Positions 10,666 to 23,596 of a stretch of 64,000 nucleotides of DNA are shown here, in pieces. The stretch is from Agrypnia vestita. Lineage: Eukaryota; Arthropoda; Insecta; Trichoptera; Phryganeidae. A program made the position numbers and the translations under genes. A model generated the notes under the pieces. That model made no database searches, was not told the origin of the DNA, and saw only the letters and a list, made by a program, of their open reading frames with translations. The DNA lies in assembly GCA_016648135.1 (NCBI GenBank), contig JADDOH010011286.1:93478-157477 (forward strand). Direction: 5' to 3'. Positions within the stretch are counted from its first letter, which is position 1; the number at the start of each line of letters is the position of its first letter.

Positions 10666-13029
10666 CTTCAGTTCATTTTCATTTGAGTTAAATTTTAAAT
10701 TTACATTTTATCAGTCGTTCGGAAGTGTATTACACGCTTACCATGACCAAAATTCGCAATATCACGTGGTAGACTTCTTGGAGCTTACGCATTTATACGC
10801 ATCTTGGAGCATTATACACATATAGGCAGATTTTTCATGACCTCTTAATTTATACATTTTTTGATTTTTCAATGTTTATTAAATCTAAATTGTTGTAATA
10901 GTTTCTAATTTCTCAACCATAAAGGTGTACTGTAACGTGTGATTCCCCTAATTATCACAATTTTTTTATTAATTTTTTTTTTCTTTATTTAGTTAATAAA
11001 ATAATTTGTCATTTTGTTATTCTAACCATGCATACCTACATTCTGATTTATATAATAATTCTATTTTATATTCTGATATTCTCTGTTTTTTACATTTGCT
11101 GGTAGATTATTGTATTCCTTTTTAGTACAAACAATTTTGCGTATTTGGAATTCTTATATCGCTTGAATCTTTTTGTATCATATCCGTGAATATCTGTGTT
11201 ATATTATTTTTTTTATAAAGTATTTTGGAATTCTTTCATTTAAGATTTTATGTATGAAAATCATTGTGTTTTGTTTTGGTCCTTGTTTTATTTTAATTAA
11301 TCTCCAGCCGATTTTAATCTTTTATTTTTCTGATAGTTTTTAATATCACAATAGGACTATATCAGGGCCATTAAGTAGTTAAGTATAATAAATGATGCAA
11401 CAGTTAATTTCTTTATGATTTGTTTATTTTTCTCCCTTGATTTTATAAAAAAATATTTGTTTTTTTGGATAAAATTGACAATTTCACATTCGGGTTGTTA
11501 TTAGCTTCTTGATAATGTTTGACTGTCACAACATAACATTTCCATTCATGACAAATTTAGTGACATTTAGATTTAAAATTTGTTCGGAGATGTAAGTTTT
11601 AGATGTACATAGAATAATTAGTAAATCGTCCGTGCTGTCACTTGAAGGGAGGAACTTTCTATAAATACCGGCACACCAGGCCACTGGTTATTGCGCCTTG
11701 ACGGTTGATGCGGAAAATTCATTCACGCCCCATTCAAAGAACCTTCCCCACAGTCAACCCTCCTACTACAGTATGAAGTGTAAACACTATTCATTTCCCA
11801 ACACTGAAAAAAAAACGATAACGTTATTTTTCACAAAAAAAACTACCTTTACGTACGGTATCTCGTTTGTTCATGTGGTGAGATTTTTTTGGTAGATTTC
11901 GTTAAAAATACCACCTTTGGAGAGGGTATTATGATGTAACTTTATTTTTTTATATCATGACAGGGAGATCTCGTAGGTAAACATAAAATATGTCACAGAT
12001 TTTGTGGACATGATTCCTTGGTAGTTCTCCTATGCTTTTTTCGTAAATTATAAATCTTCTATGTCGTTAACAATGGTCCTAGAGAAAAAGTAAAAACGTT
12101 ACTCATTTCTTCTCCTCCTCATTATCCAGTTCATTTTTTTAAACTTTGAAGTAGCATGCGGCCACGGCCAGTGTTTCCACACCGATTATTTTTGCAACTG
12201 CAGTGAAGTGAATTACAGCATAGATCAACTTATTAGGGTAAATAAATATTAAATACGATAATATAAAAAAAATATATCAATAATGATGTTTCATATTGTT
12301 CTGTGACACTTGCCAACTACTGACACAGTGTAATTCCGGATTTTAATAAATGTGCTTTTAAATAATCTAATGTCGACTAATTCTAACAAGTTTCTGACAG
12401 ATGTCAGATATTCGAATATTTGCCGGTAAGAAATTTAAAAATATCATGTATGAAACTGCACATGAGTTTTTTTCTCATAAAATGACTCTTGAAATATCTA
12501 TTAAATGGACTTCAATAGATAGACGGTAAATACAATTTTGCTACATTTAGTAGAGTAAATTATCTACAAATAAGACTAATGATTCAGTTAAATTTAGGCA
12601 GTTGTGTCTGAAAAACAGAATTTACACATTTTGGAAATAATCAATAATGCAAATTTAAGGTTATTATTACGGTCGTTGGACATATTTATGTGTTAAATAA
12701 AATGGATATTTTAGATGAACCGTATATTTCACTGAAAAGCAAATCTCGAAATTTCGCTGAAGTCTTATCCAGCGTTATCAGGAAAGCGTCCTATCACCGC
12801 GGAGGAGGAGGCTGAACTGATTATTTCTGGCGAGGTCGTAAATTATATGCACTTTGTTATTCAGTTCTTCTACGATAGAGGTCGCCATTGTGAAATATGT
12901 ACTAATTATTGATTATTCGGGCTTTTCTGCGACGTTTCTTAAATATTCATAATGTAGTTGAATGAAAACTCCTACTTAAAAGAAAAATCTTACTTGGAGA
13001 ATTTTGTCGACTACACGATTTACAACATA

Positions 13030-13340
13030 GTTTGGTCACGTCGTTCGTCTAGTTGTACGTGCGGGCTCTCCTGGTGGGGGAGGGTACTCTTGGTCGAGCG
13101 GTCGCGAATTTTCCGTGCAAGGAAGCCTCATCATATTGTTCCTGGACCATTGTCGTTTGTAGTTTACGACGGAGGACATGTCCCGCAGAGTGCATGCAAC
13201 GTGGTGGGAGTTTTGCGCTCGGCGACAACAGTCTCGCAATACAATACGTGAGACTGCTCCAACTCCGCCGCTGGCCGTAGTTTGGGAGACGGCCATTTTA
13301 TTGTGGCCGCGTGACGTGTCCGAGTTGCATTCAATTGTGG
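13030..13340. other. GC-rich island with overlapping meaningless ORFs
   Basis: About 310 bp of GC-richer DNA. It is open in several frames on both strands (up to 97 codons), a by-product of few TA-rich stops. No domain, splice site or polyadenylation signal goes with any of them. Contains GAGACGGCCATTTTATTGTG. Confidence 0.35.
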
Positions 13341-13804
13341 GTGTCGCTTTGATAAACGTGACTTTCGAAGCGATGGTTTATTTAATGCTGGAGTTTCGTA
13401 GTGATATTTTGCACTGTTGGTTTAATATATAAATAAAAAGTGTTTAAGGATAAGAAGAAAAAAATGATGAATTAGAAATCACGTGTTATAAGCGTGTCCA
13501 TCATAATCAAGTTTCAAATTCCAAAATTTCGAAAAACTTGCAAAGACATGAAGTAAAAACGACATTTCACTCTAATAGGCATAGAAATGACATTAGAAGA
13601 AGAAGAAAATATTTTATTATAAAATTTCACGTAGCAAAGAGTTGTCCTTAGTATTTAAAAAAAAATTGTGATTATCGTGTAAACTCGCGGAGAAAACTGT
13701 GCAATGAAATATGTGCAAAAAAAGTCAAAAAACGCAAAAAAACGGCAAATGTTAAAAATTGGTGGATATATCGCGGAAAGTACCTTACAACTTTAATATA
13801 ATAG

Positions 13805-14605
13805 GTAGATTTTTAAAATAATTATTCATTATAGGTAGGTATATCTTAGTGCACACATTGCATGAATAAAATACAATACATTCTTACAAATAAACGTTTT
13901 ACTCGCCATAAAATAGCTGACGCTCGTGCTTATGGGAGGAGGAATCACATCAGTTCATTTTATGGTATTAAATTTTTAAATGACGTAAGGTTTTGAATTT
14001 TTCGGGTAATGAATTAAATGCTTTAATTCCTACAGAGGAATAATGGTTCTGGGCTGCGCTTGTTTTATATTTGGGCGTGTTTAGATTTTGAAATAATCTT
14101 ATTAACCTAGAAGTAAGAAAATCCATTATATATTCTTCTTTATGTATGATGTGTAGTATTGATACTTTAAAAAAAAATTCCATGACAGTTGACACACAAA
14201 ATTCTTGGAATAATCGATTTGTAGTAATAGTAAATAATTTCAATTGTGGTTTTTTGTTCTATTAAGAATGTGTTTAATGAAGTTATGTATGCACCTCCCC
14301 TTCCAATCATACCATGTAGTGTTGATCGAATTAAAGTATAATACACAGTTTCAATTGTCTTTGGCGATAAAATGTTTCTAAGGCTAATAAAAATATATAT
14401 AATTTTTCTCTAACTGTAACTCCTTTGACTATAGACTTTATATGTGACTTCCATTTTATATTATTTTTTATTAAAATGCCAAGATATTTAATTTCATACG
14501 CTTTTTTCTTCGATATGCAAGTTTGTGCGCATATAAGTTTACGGTTAATGTCATCTGCGGTTTTATGAATTATAATATTAAAATCTGATGGAAGATCACA
14601 TCGGT
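13805..14605 (-). pseudogene. LINE reverse-transcriptase C-terminal relic
   Basis: On the minus strand the pieces read, in order, DDINRKLICAQTC, then YEIKYLGILIKNNIKWKSHI, then LRNILSPKTIETVYYTLIRS, and finally KYKTSAAQNHYSSVGIKAFN followed by LPEKFKTL. YLGxxID..KWxxHI and the later N.LP..iK pattern are hallmarks of the region after the RT domain in jockey/RTE-like non-LTR elements. Frames are broken. The 3' part (13805-13960) is probably its untranslated end. Confidence 0.75.
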
Positions 14606-15435
14606 TTATCGAAAACGGAACATATTATGTTTTATCGCTATTTAATGATAACATATCAGAGTAGAGCCATTTTTAAAATTTATTTATGTCTTCGTATATT
14701 TTATTTTTCACATCAAAACATGTTTATATATTAAATAATTATAGTTATGAGATGAATAGCACGAAAAACGGTGTAGGGCTAATTTAAAAATAAGCACTCG
14801 GAGTCATCTGACCATCTATCTGGGTAGACCATCCAGTAAACTGTTACTATTTCACCATTTACTGTTCAATATACATTGGTTTTGGTTAAGGTTATATTAA
14901 TTTGGCAGTTACTTAGTGGTGAAATATAGTATTTGACTACTACTAAGGACTGCTCCTCTCGAAACTTTAGTAGTAATTAATAACTCATTGTGTGTGCAGT
15001 ACGAAGTTAAAATAAAAATTATATTTTAAAATAAAATTTTGATTTTAATGATTTTTAATAATCAAAACTCTAGTTTTTTCTACATTTCTTTTCCTTCTTG
15101 ATTAAAATCTATTTTTTGATGTATGTTTAATAAACGTATTTGCACAAAATTCATTTAAGTTTTGTTTCATTAAGGACATATTTTGTAAGTGGTACATGTA
15201 TTGTTATTTATCTTTTGTAAATAGCCAATCTGGATCCGTTAATGAATAAATAAATGTGAATGTTTGTTTTACGTTGCACTATGCTGCGCTACACGGACTG
15301 ATGAGTGGACAGACATAAATAAGGAAATAATGTACGTAGCATTGTTAGTATTGTGAGCGTCTACAATAGTTTCTACATCGGACAAAGTAATGAGTGCTTT
15401 TAAGATGACTGACCGACTGGTTGGTTTGGTTTCAG

Positions 15436-15641
15436 ATGTGGACGGAGCCGAGCCGTCCGGCAACAGCGTCTCGGCGCAGAACTTGCTGCGGCTGGCGGCG
15501 CACGGCGGCGGCGTGGCCTCCGAGCGGCGCTCGCGGGCCGAGCGCACCCTGCTGGCCTTCGGACCGCGCATGGTGGAGGCGCCCACGGCCCTGCCCGAGA
15601 TGGTCTCGGCGCTCATGGTGCACAAGGACTCTCCCACCCAG
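15436..15641 (+). CDS. SPATA20: SPATA20-like protein, internal exon (partial gene)
   Basis: Internal coding exon of a SPATA20/DUF255 protein. The family joins an N-terminal thioredoxin-like domain to a six-hairpin glycosidase-like alpha/alpha barrel; its biochemical role is poorly defined. The exon follows a TTTGGTTTCAG acceptor and ends at CAG|GTCAGT. It begins with the last two bases of a split codon (intron phase 1) and then reads 68 full codons to a phase-0 donor. The translation contains AEPSGNSVSAQNLLRL, then a run ending ALPEMVSALMVHKDSPTQ. As I know the family, the vertebrate protein has a near-identical AEPSANSVSAHNLLRL block followed by a VALPEMVRAL block at the same spacing, which makes the assignment firm. 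A CTGAC branch-point candidate lies about 27 bases before the exon. The exon is strongly GC-rich while its introns are AT-rich. It lacks the N-terminal thioredoxin part, which must be encoded upstream of the window. Confidence 0.9.
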
Positions 15642-16369
15642 GTCAGTCCTCGTCTTCACATTTCTCCCTTATTTGGATATGTCTACATGCACCCAGCGAT
15701 TCCGACGCAAGTCGCCGGAATTGAGGATGGTAGGGATAACATGAAGGGAGATGGAAGGTAATGGGAACGAACGATAGTGCGGACTGCATACGATGAAAGG
15801 CACAGGAAGCTCGACTTACTTGTCGATGACGAAACGGACGAAGCTTAGGACACATATGGTCACAGTGGGGTGCTAGAATCCGACGAAACGAAATTACACC
15901 CTGTGGTTACGAGAATAATCCTGAGGTATATTCGGTAATAATTTTAAGCCAGGCGGTAGTGTTTTCACTAGTTTCACTGTTAAATGTAAATTTGTGGTCG
16001 TGACGTAAATGCCAATTCGTGGTTGTGACGCAAATGCCAATAATAGATTATGGATTCACGAATATTATCTGCAGCCAATGTAAGTGTCCACATCTTGGTG
16101 GACACCGAACAGCCAGTCTCGACAAGAGCAGGTCGGTCAAGAAATGAAACAATTGTCAATTTCATGTTTTCTATAAAATTCTGTTTTCTATAATTTATTT
16201 AGAGCTGCCAATTATGTGCGGATCACTGTATCATTGAATTAGTTACATCTGATAACCATACAAATGTGTATCGTTTTCACCAAATGACATTTGTGCGTAA
16301 TTAAGCCTGATAATTGTCATTTTTATTGAGATCTAACTTCCAACTATTGTAATTATGACGTCGTTCGTG

Positions 16370-16545
16370 GTCTGTAGCTTGAAGAGCTCTGTCAACTGGA
16401 GCTTGTACGAATATAGGTGCAGATTTCCTTTCAAAATTCTTTGTAGAGATGGTTGAGAGAACGTCGAATAGAGGTGTCAGTCATTTCTGCGGCATAGCCT
16501 ACGATGTTCTCCAATGAACGAGCGCTCCGAGTTGCAGAAGATATT
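16370..16545 (-). pseudogene. Tc1/mariner-like transposase HTH fragment
   Basis: The minus strand contains SLQRILKGNLHLYSYKLQLT. This resembles the second helix-turn-helix region of an insect Tc1/mariner-group transposase (typically S.TSVqrILk..LhlhPYK.Q..). Flanking frames are broken and no DDE residues remain. Confidence 0.55.
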
Positions 16546-18059
16546 CGGTGTCTTCAAAAATGCTGGATAAAATGTAAATTATATTTGCTGCAGCTGGCAC
16601 GTGATTATGACCCAAAATTTCACGTAATTATTATCACGGTAGTTGAACATTGATTTCTGAAATAAGTTTTCATTATTAAAATGCGTTATTTCTGCGTGCC
16701 CTTTTCCGTGACGAATTTGTCTTGTCTTGATATCTGTCTAATAAGAACTGACGAAGAAAATCCCCAGAAATTTGACAATTCACTCGTTGAAACACTTTGT
16801 ACATGTTAATTTTCTTAGTTGAAAATAATGTAATTTTTTTCTAATATCAAATCCATTTTTCGCATGCTTAATACACTGTCAACTTAATATTAGGCTATTC
16901 GATGGGTGTAAAAAAAATTATAAAATATAGTAACTACAATGAAATTCAAGGTATGAAAAAAATATGTAAACCACTGGTATTGAAATTAAGCATTTATATG
17001 TGGAGGTAGGTATTAAATAAAGTTTATAATATAAAATAGTTTTAACTATCTCTTGGATTCGGTATTAATATTGTAAATGTACTTATCTACGTTTTCGATA
17101 TTATTTCGTTATTAAGTAAAAAATCGCCTAGAAAGTTCATGTTATTAATCGTCTCAAAGTTAGTTAAGAAGATTATTCTAGGTCTCGTTAGTATTTGTCG
17201 TAAGTAGTTTTTCGATAGAGCCGTAAGTAGTTTATCGATATAAACTACGACATCCAACTCTCAACTTGAGCCTCGATTGAAAAGTTCTAAAAGGGAGTAT
17301 TTATTTAAGGCAGCTTCGCTTTAATATTTCTATTCCAGTATATCAAAATTTTTATGACGATACTGCTAATTGAAAACATTTCATGCAATGATTGTTTTCC
17401 ATTTAGTTTTTTCCATTTATTTTCCCAATATTTATTAGAATATAAATATACCGTGTGTACATTTATATATCCTATCTTTCATATTTGTATTGAATTCAGT
17501 GTACTTTAATTTTTTTTTACGTTAACGTTTATTTACTGTTTGAAAATTCGATTTCTTCATAGGTTCAGTAATATTTCTACGCTACTGCGCACCCGCATAA
17601 AATAATTTATTTGTAAAAAAAACTTAAATTTATATATTATTTTAAGCTAATAGTTCAGCAAACTAAACGCAACAGTCATAAATTAGTAAGAGTACAGTTC
17701 TTTTTCTTCTTGAATCTATTGGATTCGGCATTATTATAAAATAGTTTAAATAATATTTTGCACTTTATTTTTGATGCTTATAGCATTAGCTTTGTGGTTG
17801 AGCATAATTATTAATTTAAAATTTAATTTTGTATAACCTCCCTGGAGTTCCAAGAGAACTCCATGTGATTTAAACAAAGTTTTTACTTAATTAAAATTAA
17901 TAAAATAATTAACTTGCAAATTGACATCTCAAAAATAAAATCATACTTAAATTTTTTCATTCGATTTGCATTCGTACGTAAAATAAACCTTAATTTTAAT
18001 TTTCCTTAAGTAACATAAAATAGTTTGCACTTGATTAATATTTTAGGCTGTAATTTGAG

Positions 18060-18390
18060 CCTTTTAAGATAGGGTCGTAACAATTTGCCACCGTAGACGA
18101 TATAATTTGTCCGTTAATGTAGGTACAACACAATTCGCGGGTCGTGTGACGCGAAACGGCGCTTTAACGCTAATCCCGCCGTAATCCAACGTTCCCGTTC
18201 GCGCCTTTTGTGGGGAACTATGCCCATCTCGCGCTGAACGCTTTCCACCTGTTACGCGAAACGTTAGCGAGTAACATTTTAATTCCAAGTTTACAACGGC
18301 GACATTGTGTAACGCTGGGAAAACAAGGCGGTTTACTTGTAACCTTTTGACTTTTACTTGTAACCTTTCGACAAACTCGGATCCCTCCTT
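18060..18390. other. GC-richer unique island
   Basis: Carries CGCGAAACGGCGCTTTAACG and TTCCCGTTCGCGCC, then a short direct repeat (CTTTTGACTTTTACTTGTAACC / TTTACTTGTAACCTTTCGAC). The minus-strand ORF over it (113 codons) has no known motif and looks accidental. Confidence 0.3.
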
Positions 18391-18599
18391 TTGTCTACCC
18401 GCCACTGTTTTCTGGATCCTAATTGATAATTAAAATGACACTTAAGTTAGCAAATATCTTATTTCATTTTAAAGTTAAGGGTTTACACCATCCTGGGATC
18501 TTGAAATTCAGAAATTTGGTAAACTTTTTTAAATAAGGATTATTTAAAAAAATGTCCGTGTCATGTCCATTAGTTCCTTCGATCTGAAGTTCGATGTAT

Positions 18600-18692
18600 T
18601 GGCGGAAAGGTACCAGGCTGATGTCGTGTAATTGGTAAAAAATCTGTGCGGATAGCTAGGTGATCTGGGTTCGAATCCGGGTATCAACCAAA
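18600..18692 (+). repeat. tRNA-like (SINE-head) sequence
   Basis: GGGTTCGAATCC at about 18668-18679 is a canonical RNA polymerase III B box, preceded about 40 bases upstream by TGTAATTGGTAA, a weak A box. A T-arm with G-T pairs can form. The anticodon and acceptor stems do not close, so it is a tRNA relic or SINE promoter rather than a working tRNA. Confidence 0.45.
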
Positions 18693-19843
18693 ATATTTTT
18701 TCGTTGATTTGATTTTTCTGCATGTCTTTCTATAAGTTTGGTTTTGCAACATGCACGTTTATCCTATACAGAAAAACAAGGTAATTTAATTATTAATAAA
18801 TGAAATAGCTGTCACGCAGCGTATCCGATTTGGAAAAAAACATTTTTTGTAAAATTGGGTGCAGTTTAAAAATCTCTTAATTTTTTTTCTTAACTATTGC
18901 TATTTGCTACCTATCAAATAAAAACATCCGTAATATTTCATTCCTAAATAAGTTCATGACCTTTTTTTCTGTCTCGGTCAAACTTGCACCGGAGAATGTT
19001 GCATCTCAGTCACAGCGAAGGAGCTCCACGGGGACGGACAAGACGCTGCCGTTTTGTTTTTTTTTTCAAAATTTTTCCAATAAATAATAATTTAATATGT
19101 TCCTCAAAAAGTGTCGTTAAAAAAATGAAAATGATTAATCACCTCCTTGTAAAAAATCATCCAATTACTACCTAAATTTCAGGCCCCCAGGGTGGTGTAA
19201 CCCCTTAAGTTACATGTAAAAATAAATTTATACTCATCTGACCCCAAGTAAGTGTATAAATAATGAATCATTTGTATTAGAACGAGAACAAAAGATAACA
19301 GTGTAAACTGAGTCACCAGACAATGGCGAGAAGATAACAAGAACGAACCTCAAACCTTTAAACTGTTGTTTAAAGTTTTGATGAAATGGATGTGTGCCAA
19401 AGCCATGCGTTTTTTTTTCATTTTTTAAAGTTTATTTTTGTTCCGTTAGACGAAAAAACGAATGGAAAATTATCAAAAATTGCATTATCAAAAACAGCTT
19501 TGCGGTCGCTGCCGCTTAGCGACAATTTGGCACGGAAGCCAATTAGGTGAGCAGCAATAGGGTAGTAGAGCGTGTCCTTGCGGACGTGTGGTCCTGACGG
19601 TGTTTGGATGATCGGCGTGCAAAGAATTACCGTTTTGTGATTATACCGTGCAGTTGTTCAAAGTTAACAATTATGGTTAGCAATTTGCATTTGTGATAAT
19701 TGCAATATGTGATTTATTTTTATTCGATTGAGACTTTAATTTAAAATTATGAATATGTTATAACCTCAAAATTTATTAATCTAAAAATGATTTATTTGTT
19801 TCGTTACCGTTTCGGCCTTTATTGGACAAAGTACATATAATTT

Positions 19844-19892
19844 CTTGACACATAATAATACATATATAGTTATAGTATTATTATGTGTCAAG
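19844..19892. repeat. Perfect 18-bp inverted repeat (hairpin)
   Basis: CTTGACACATAATAATAC (19844-19861) and its exact complement GTATTATTATGTGTCAAG (19875-19892) flank a 13-base AT loop. It could be a tiny MITE or a small-RNA-like hairpin. It is outside any other element I see. Confidence 0.6.
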
Positions 19893-20059
19893 TAAACAGT
19901 ATAGGATAAAATGTAGCAAGCTCAGGGCCACTGCCTATCTCGCTAGATATATAGAAATAACTGTTCTGAGGTTGACTGTCTTTTTTACCATCTTAGATCG
20001 ATTTCTAATATTTATTTGGAAAGAAAGTACGTACAGTAAAAATCAAGAATAAAAAATAT

Positions 20060-20660
20060 AAAAAATCTTAAATATTAAAACATTTTTATGATACACGACC
20101 TGGTTGAGCTTTTACATATTGTGAAATATAAAGTGTTAAAATAGCATAGCTATCTCAGTACATAAGTAAGAAATTACAAAAAATAAATAATATCATATCT
20201 ACAATATGTAATATACAATCAAAAGTAGAAAATAAAAAATGAAAGAATATTAGCAAGATAAATACAATAAATAATAGATTTAGTACGTAGACAAACTATA
20301 AAATAGAAGCTAAGTAGATTTGTCATTTGTTTGTGTGTAGTGTTCCAACTTTTAAATATGTCAACATAGCTGTATTGATTGCCTATTCGGTGCGATCCAT
20401 GTATAGGCGAATTCATAAAACAGTTAGTGCGCTGGGTGCCGACATAAAATAGCTCTCTCTGTCTTGTAACCGATCGCCCAGGTATTCGGCAAGTAATCAT
20501 TTGAACGAATATACCATCTACCTACTGATTCGAATACTTGAAGTCCGTTGCGTGCAACGAATTTGCACAGGCGGTTGCAAATTAGACTATCAGAATTATC
20601 GGAATGATCCAGGAGCTCTGACGTAATCGCCTACCTGCATGCGGCCGTGCCAGCTCTGAC
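20060..20660 (-). pseudogene. LINE C-terminal/3' UTR relic, copy 1
   Basis: The minus strand carries SVTRQRELFYVGTQRTNCFM then NSPIHGSHRIGN, the ending of jockey-type LINE ORF2 proteins (R..lF...RTN....SP..R...  N). Upstream on the same strand are DNSDSLICNRLCKF-like pieces in another frame. The 3' side (20060-20220) is an AT-rich tail shared with the copy at 35590. Confidence 0.65.
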
Positions 20661-22424
20661 TAAATTGGCATTTTAATTAAATTAAATGCTTTAAAGATGG
20701 TATAACAATCAATAAAACGGCTCAAATCGCTGGCATTAATTAAAATACTGCCGAATAAAATTTTTTCCGAACCCCATTTTTTTTTCTATACAAAAGGGTG
20801 AATTTGAAATGCATAACTTCTTCTATCTTATAAGTTATGTGAGTTCGCTATTCCAATTTCTTCTTTTTCTCGTTTAACCGTACACCATACTTCGGAGTGC
20901 TTTACGATGCGCCGCCCCTGGCACGGATTTTTGTCTTTCGCTGGCACTCGCAAGCGTGAATTTCGGCGTCGCTAGTTCCGTGTGCCAAGATCCATGTTTT
21001 GTTGTTTTAACCCTTGGAAAAGGCAGCGCAGGTCTATCCACGTAATTCTAGTACCATGTTATTCAGGTTTCCACGCATAGTTGCGATACATTAAAAAAAA
21101 AACGAATTTATTGGGAAAAAAAAGAATTTGTAATTCACTTTGTTTTTATTACAACCTGCTTGTTTTTGAAAGTACAATTTCTTTCGTCAGGGTGATAAAA
21201 AACTAATTTTGAAAATAGTTTTTTTTGTTAAAAAATAATAACAGAGAATAGTACAATGAGGGATATGAGAAAATGACCTTTCAGATCGGAAATTATTGGA
21301 AATATTTGCAGAATAGAACTGGGGATTAAATTTAGTTGGTTATTTACGATATTTAGATATTTTTCCACGATTCACTTATTTTATGTATGTATTTTGATAA
21401 TAATCTTCGGTGGTTCCTCTTTATGAGGATGACGTCTGTCATGTTTTATTGATTATGCATTCGAGCGTGGCTGAGGAGCTATTGTATTCTTGAACAAGTT
21501 TTTGCACACCCTTCCACAAATTGTGCACGGTACCCGGTGGCCAGGGGTATTCTGAGAGATGGGTTCTCCTCTTTACCACCATGACGTTATTGCAATAAAT
21601 ATAAAGAAAGTAATGTTTTTGAAAGTCCGTTATACTTATTATATACGCACTCAATTTTTTTCGATATTTATTAATAATTAAAAATTTTATGCTAGTATAA
21701 TATAGTAGGTTTCTTCATTATTTGATACGCGGAGTATTCATGCATGATCAACGCAGACAACATAAGGGTATGACAATCATTCTATTCAGTACACGAGTAT
21801 CACAAGTGATGCGGATATCATTTCTGCTACTGCTCCGTGAGTGATACTGAATACAATAATATATTGGGAGCTAGGAAAATTCTTGGAAGTGAATTTTAAC
21901 CCTTTCCAGGGCAAATTATTCTTGATGTATATTTTTAATATTTGTTTTTGATTTTATCTATATTTGCTTAAATTTACAAAAGAGAGAAATATACTACCTA
22001 CGGAATTTTTCTTGCGATAAAATTGGGAAAAATTAAAATGTTTTATGAATAAAAACAAAAATATTAATCATGCATTACGATTATAATAAGCAAAAAATAT
22101 TTGTTTAAAATTTCATAATAAACAACGTGTAAATGATTTTAAACAAATAATTAATATTTGTTTAAAACAATTTTTTAATTTAAAAATTTTTTTTAACCGG
22201 CTATAAAATTATTCTGCCATCGGCAGTACGAGACATTAATTTTGTTTATTAATTAAACAATTATTTATTGAATTTTTAGTATTTTCGATAAACTCGGACA
22301 TTAATGGTTAAAAAAGGATTCTTATTTTTATATGATTAAAATGAACTGTATTTTTAGTATGGAGGGATTAACCATTTAGAGTTAAATATATGTCTAACGA
22401 CCGTAATAATAACCTTAACTCTTT

Positions 22425-22490
22425 AAGGATTTTAGTTTAGTTTGAAAATAGATTGAATATTGATGTGATACATATTCGCATTTCTATTTT
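22425..22490 (+). repeat. SINE tail fragment
   Basis: TTAGTTTAGTTTGAAAATAG followed by AATATTGATGTGATACATAT matches the body of the SINE copies at 23597 and 41385. The tRNA-like head is lost. Confidence 0.5.
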
Positions 22491-23267
22491 TATTTAAGAA
22501 AATCTAATTTTAAAACAAAGCTTAAAAAATTGTTATATAAAAAAAATTGTAACTTCATTTGCGCAACATTATTATTCATTTCTAGAGAAAAAATATTTTA
22601 ACAGCTTACCGGTTACCATCAAAAAGCTTACAGAAGAAAAGTACATACTAAAAGCAATCAAAGATTTTTTTAATCAAACGCCGTATATAATAACTATATA
22701 ATTTACTCCGTATTAATTAACGTACTCCTCTCCTTAACATGGCCCTCGCTTCTATAGAAAAGACAATATTTTACATTGAAGTTGTAATAATATAAATACA
22801 TTTTTTAATGTTTGTGTATTGACAATTACTTTACAATAATTTAAAAAAATGTGTTTTCGTAAATTTCAGATAGTTTATCTGCTATCTGTAACCCGTCAGA
22901 AATGAAGGTACTTTTAGAAGTCGTTTCATGAAAAATATTTATTTATATATAAAAAATAGAAGAAAAAACTTTATAAAAGAAGTTAGGGACGTTACAGGAT
23001 GTTACGGACAGACAGATAGACATAAAACGAAATTATTATTGGGATATTTATTTACGAGTATGTGTGCACTGTTTATAGAATTATAAATAAAAATATTTAC
23101 ATACTTTTTGGGTAACATTTATGTGGTCATTTGTTTTACAAATGCAACCTAAACAAAGAAACTATCATCCAGACACGGTCACGTAGAAATAAATTGTCGT
23201 AACGGCCGTCAAAAAAAAATACTCTCTAGTAGCAGCATTTTATTCACATCAAGTTTGTCCTATCAAT

Positions 23268-23480
23268 TTAAAAGTTTGGCCAGGCAGTTGATGGAACTTT
23301 GTAACGCATACAGCAATATCCGTTCGGGTCGTTGGGGAAAATTTCCTTGTAGGGTTTAATATCCTTTTCCTTTCGGTCCACTGAGTTGGTTGTAGACGAC
23401 AGAGCCATCCGTGCGGCGTGTGTCGACATCGGGATGTTTATGTGAACGTTGCAATTCCAACTTTCGGTCGCATCCGACAT
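23268..23480 (-). CDS. Small ORF, weak Pcc1/LAGE3-like resemblance (uncertain)
   Basis: A 70-codon minus-strand ORF from ATG at 23480 to TAA. Its residue make-up looks coding: WNCNVHINIPMSTHAARMAL and VDRKEKDIKPYKEI. The order N-V-x-I-x-IP...AA..A....VD resembles the start of Pcc1/LAGE3, the small KEOPS-complex subunit involved in tRNA t6A modification, but the second half does not match and the usual length is about 90-100 residues. An AATAAA lies about 25 bases after the stop on the same strand. A T-rich tract and AGs about 50 bases upstream could be a 3' splice site. It may be a terminal exon of a nested gene, a decayed retrocopy (there is no A tail), or chance. Confidence 0.3.
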   Translation of the reverse strand: MSDATESWNCNVHINIPMSTHAARMALSSTTNSVDRKEKDIKPYKEIFPNDPNGYCCMRYKVPSTAWPNF

Positions 23481-23596
23481 TGCGATGGCAGATACCGGGT
23501 GACTGCAACTGCATGCTACCGAAATAATTTAAAAAAAAACTCGTGAATATTTTTGATAAATAATAATAAATGAGAATTTATTTGTCAGTTCATTCA

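Larger units (their letters stand above)
1..15435 (+). other. 3' part of the upstream SPATA20-like intron
   Basis: I searched this span for the preceding SPATA20 exon, which should be GC-rich and end in a phase-1 donor, and did not find it. The span is AT-rich with repeats listed separately and GC-rich patches at about 3485-3775, 4845-4970, 7690-8060, 8270-8500, 10290-10440 and 13030-13340. The stretches 6000-7690 and 10670-12700 show nothing I can name. Confidence 0.6.

Noticed and set aside
12700..12910. Two overlapping short frames (MDILDEPYISLKSKSRN... and PITAEEEAELIISGEV...)
   Set aside because: Each is under 60 codons, they are in different frames, and neither matches a family or has splice context.
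15269..15637. Minus-strand 122-codon ORF
   Set aside because: Antisense shadow of the SPATA20 exon; the plus-strand frame has clear family similarity and splice sites.
18660..18692. Working tRNA gene
   Set aside because: A good B box but no closing acceptor or anticodon stem.
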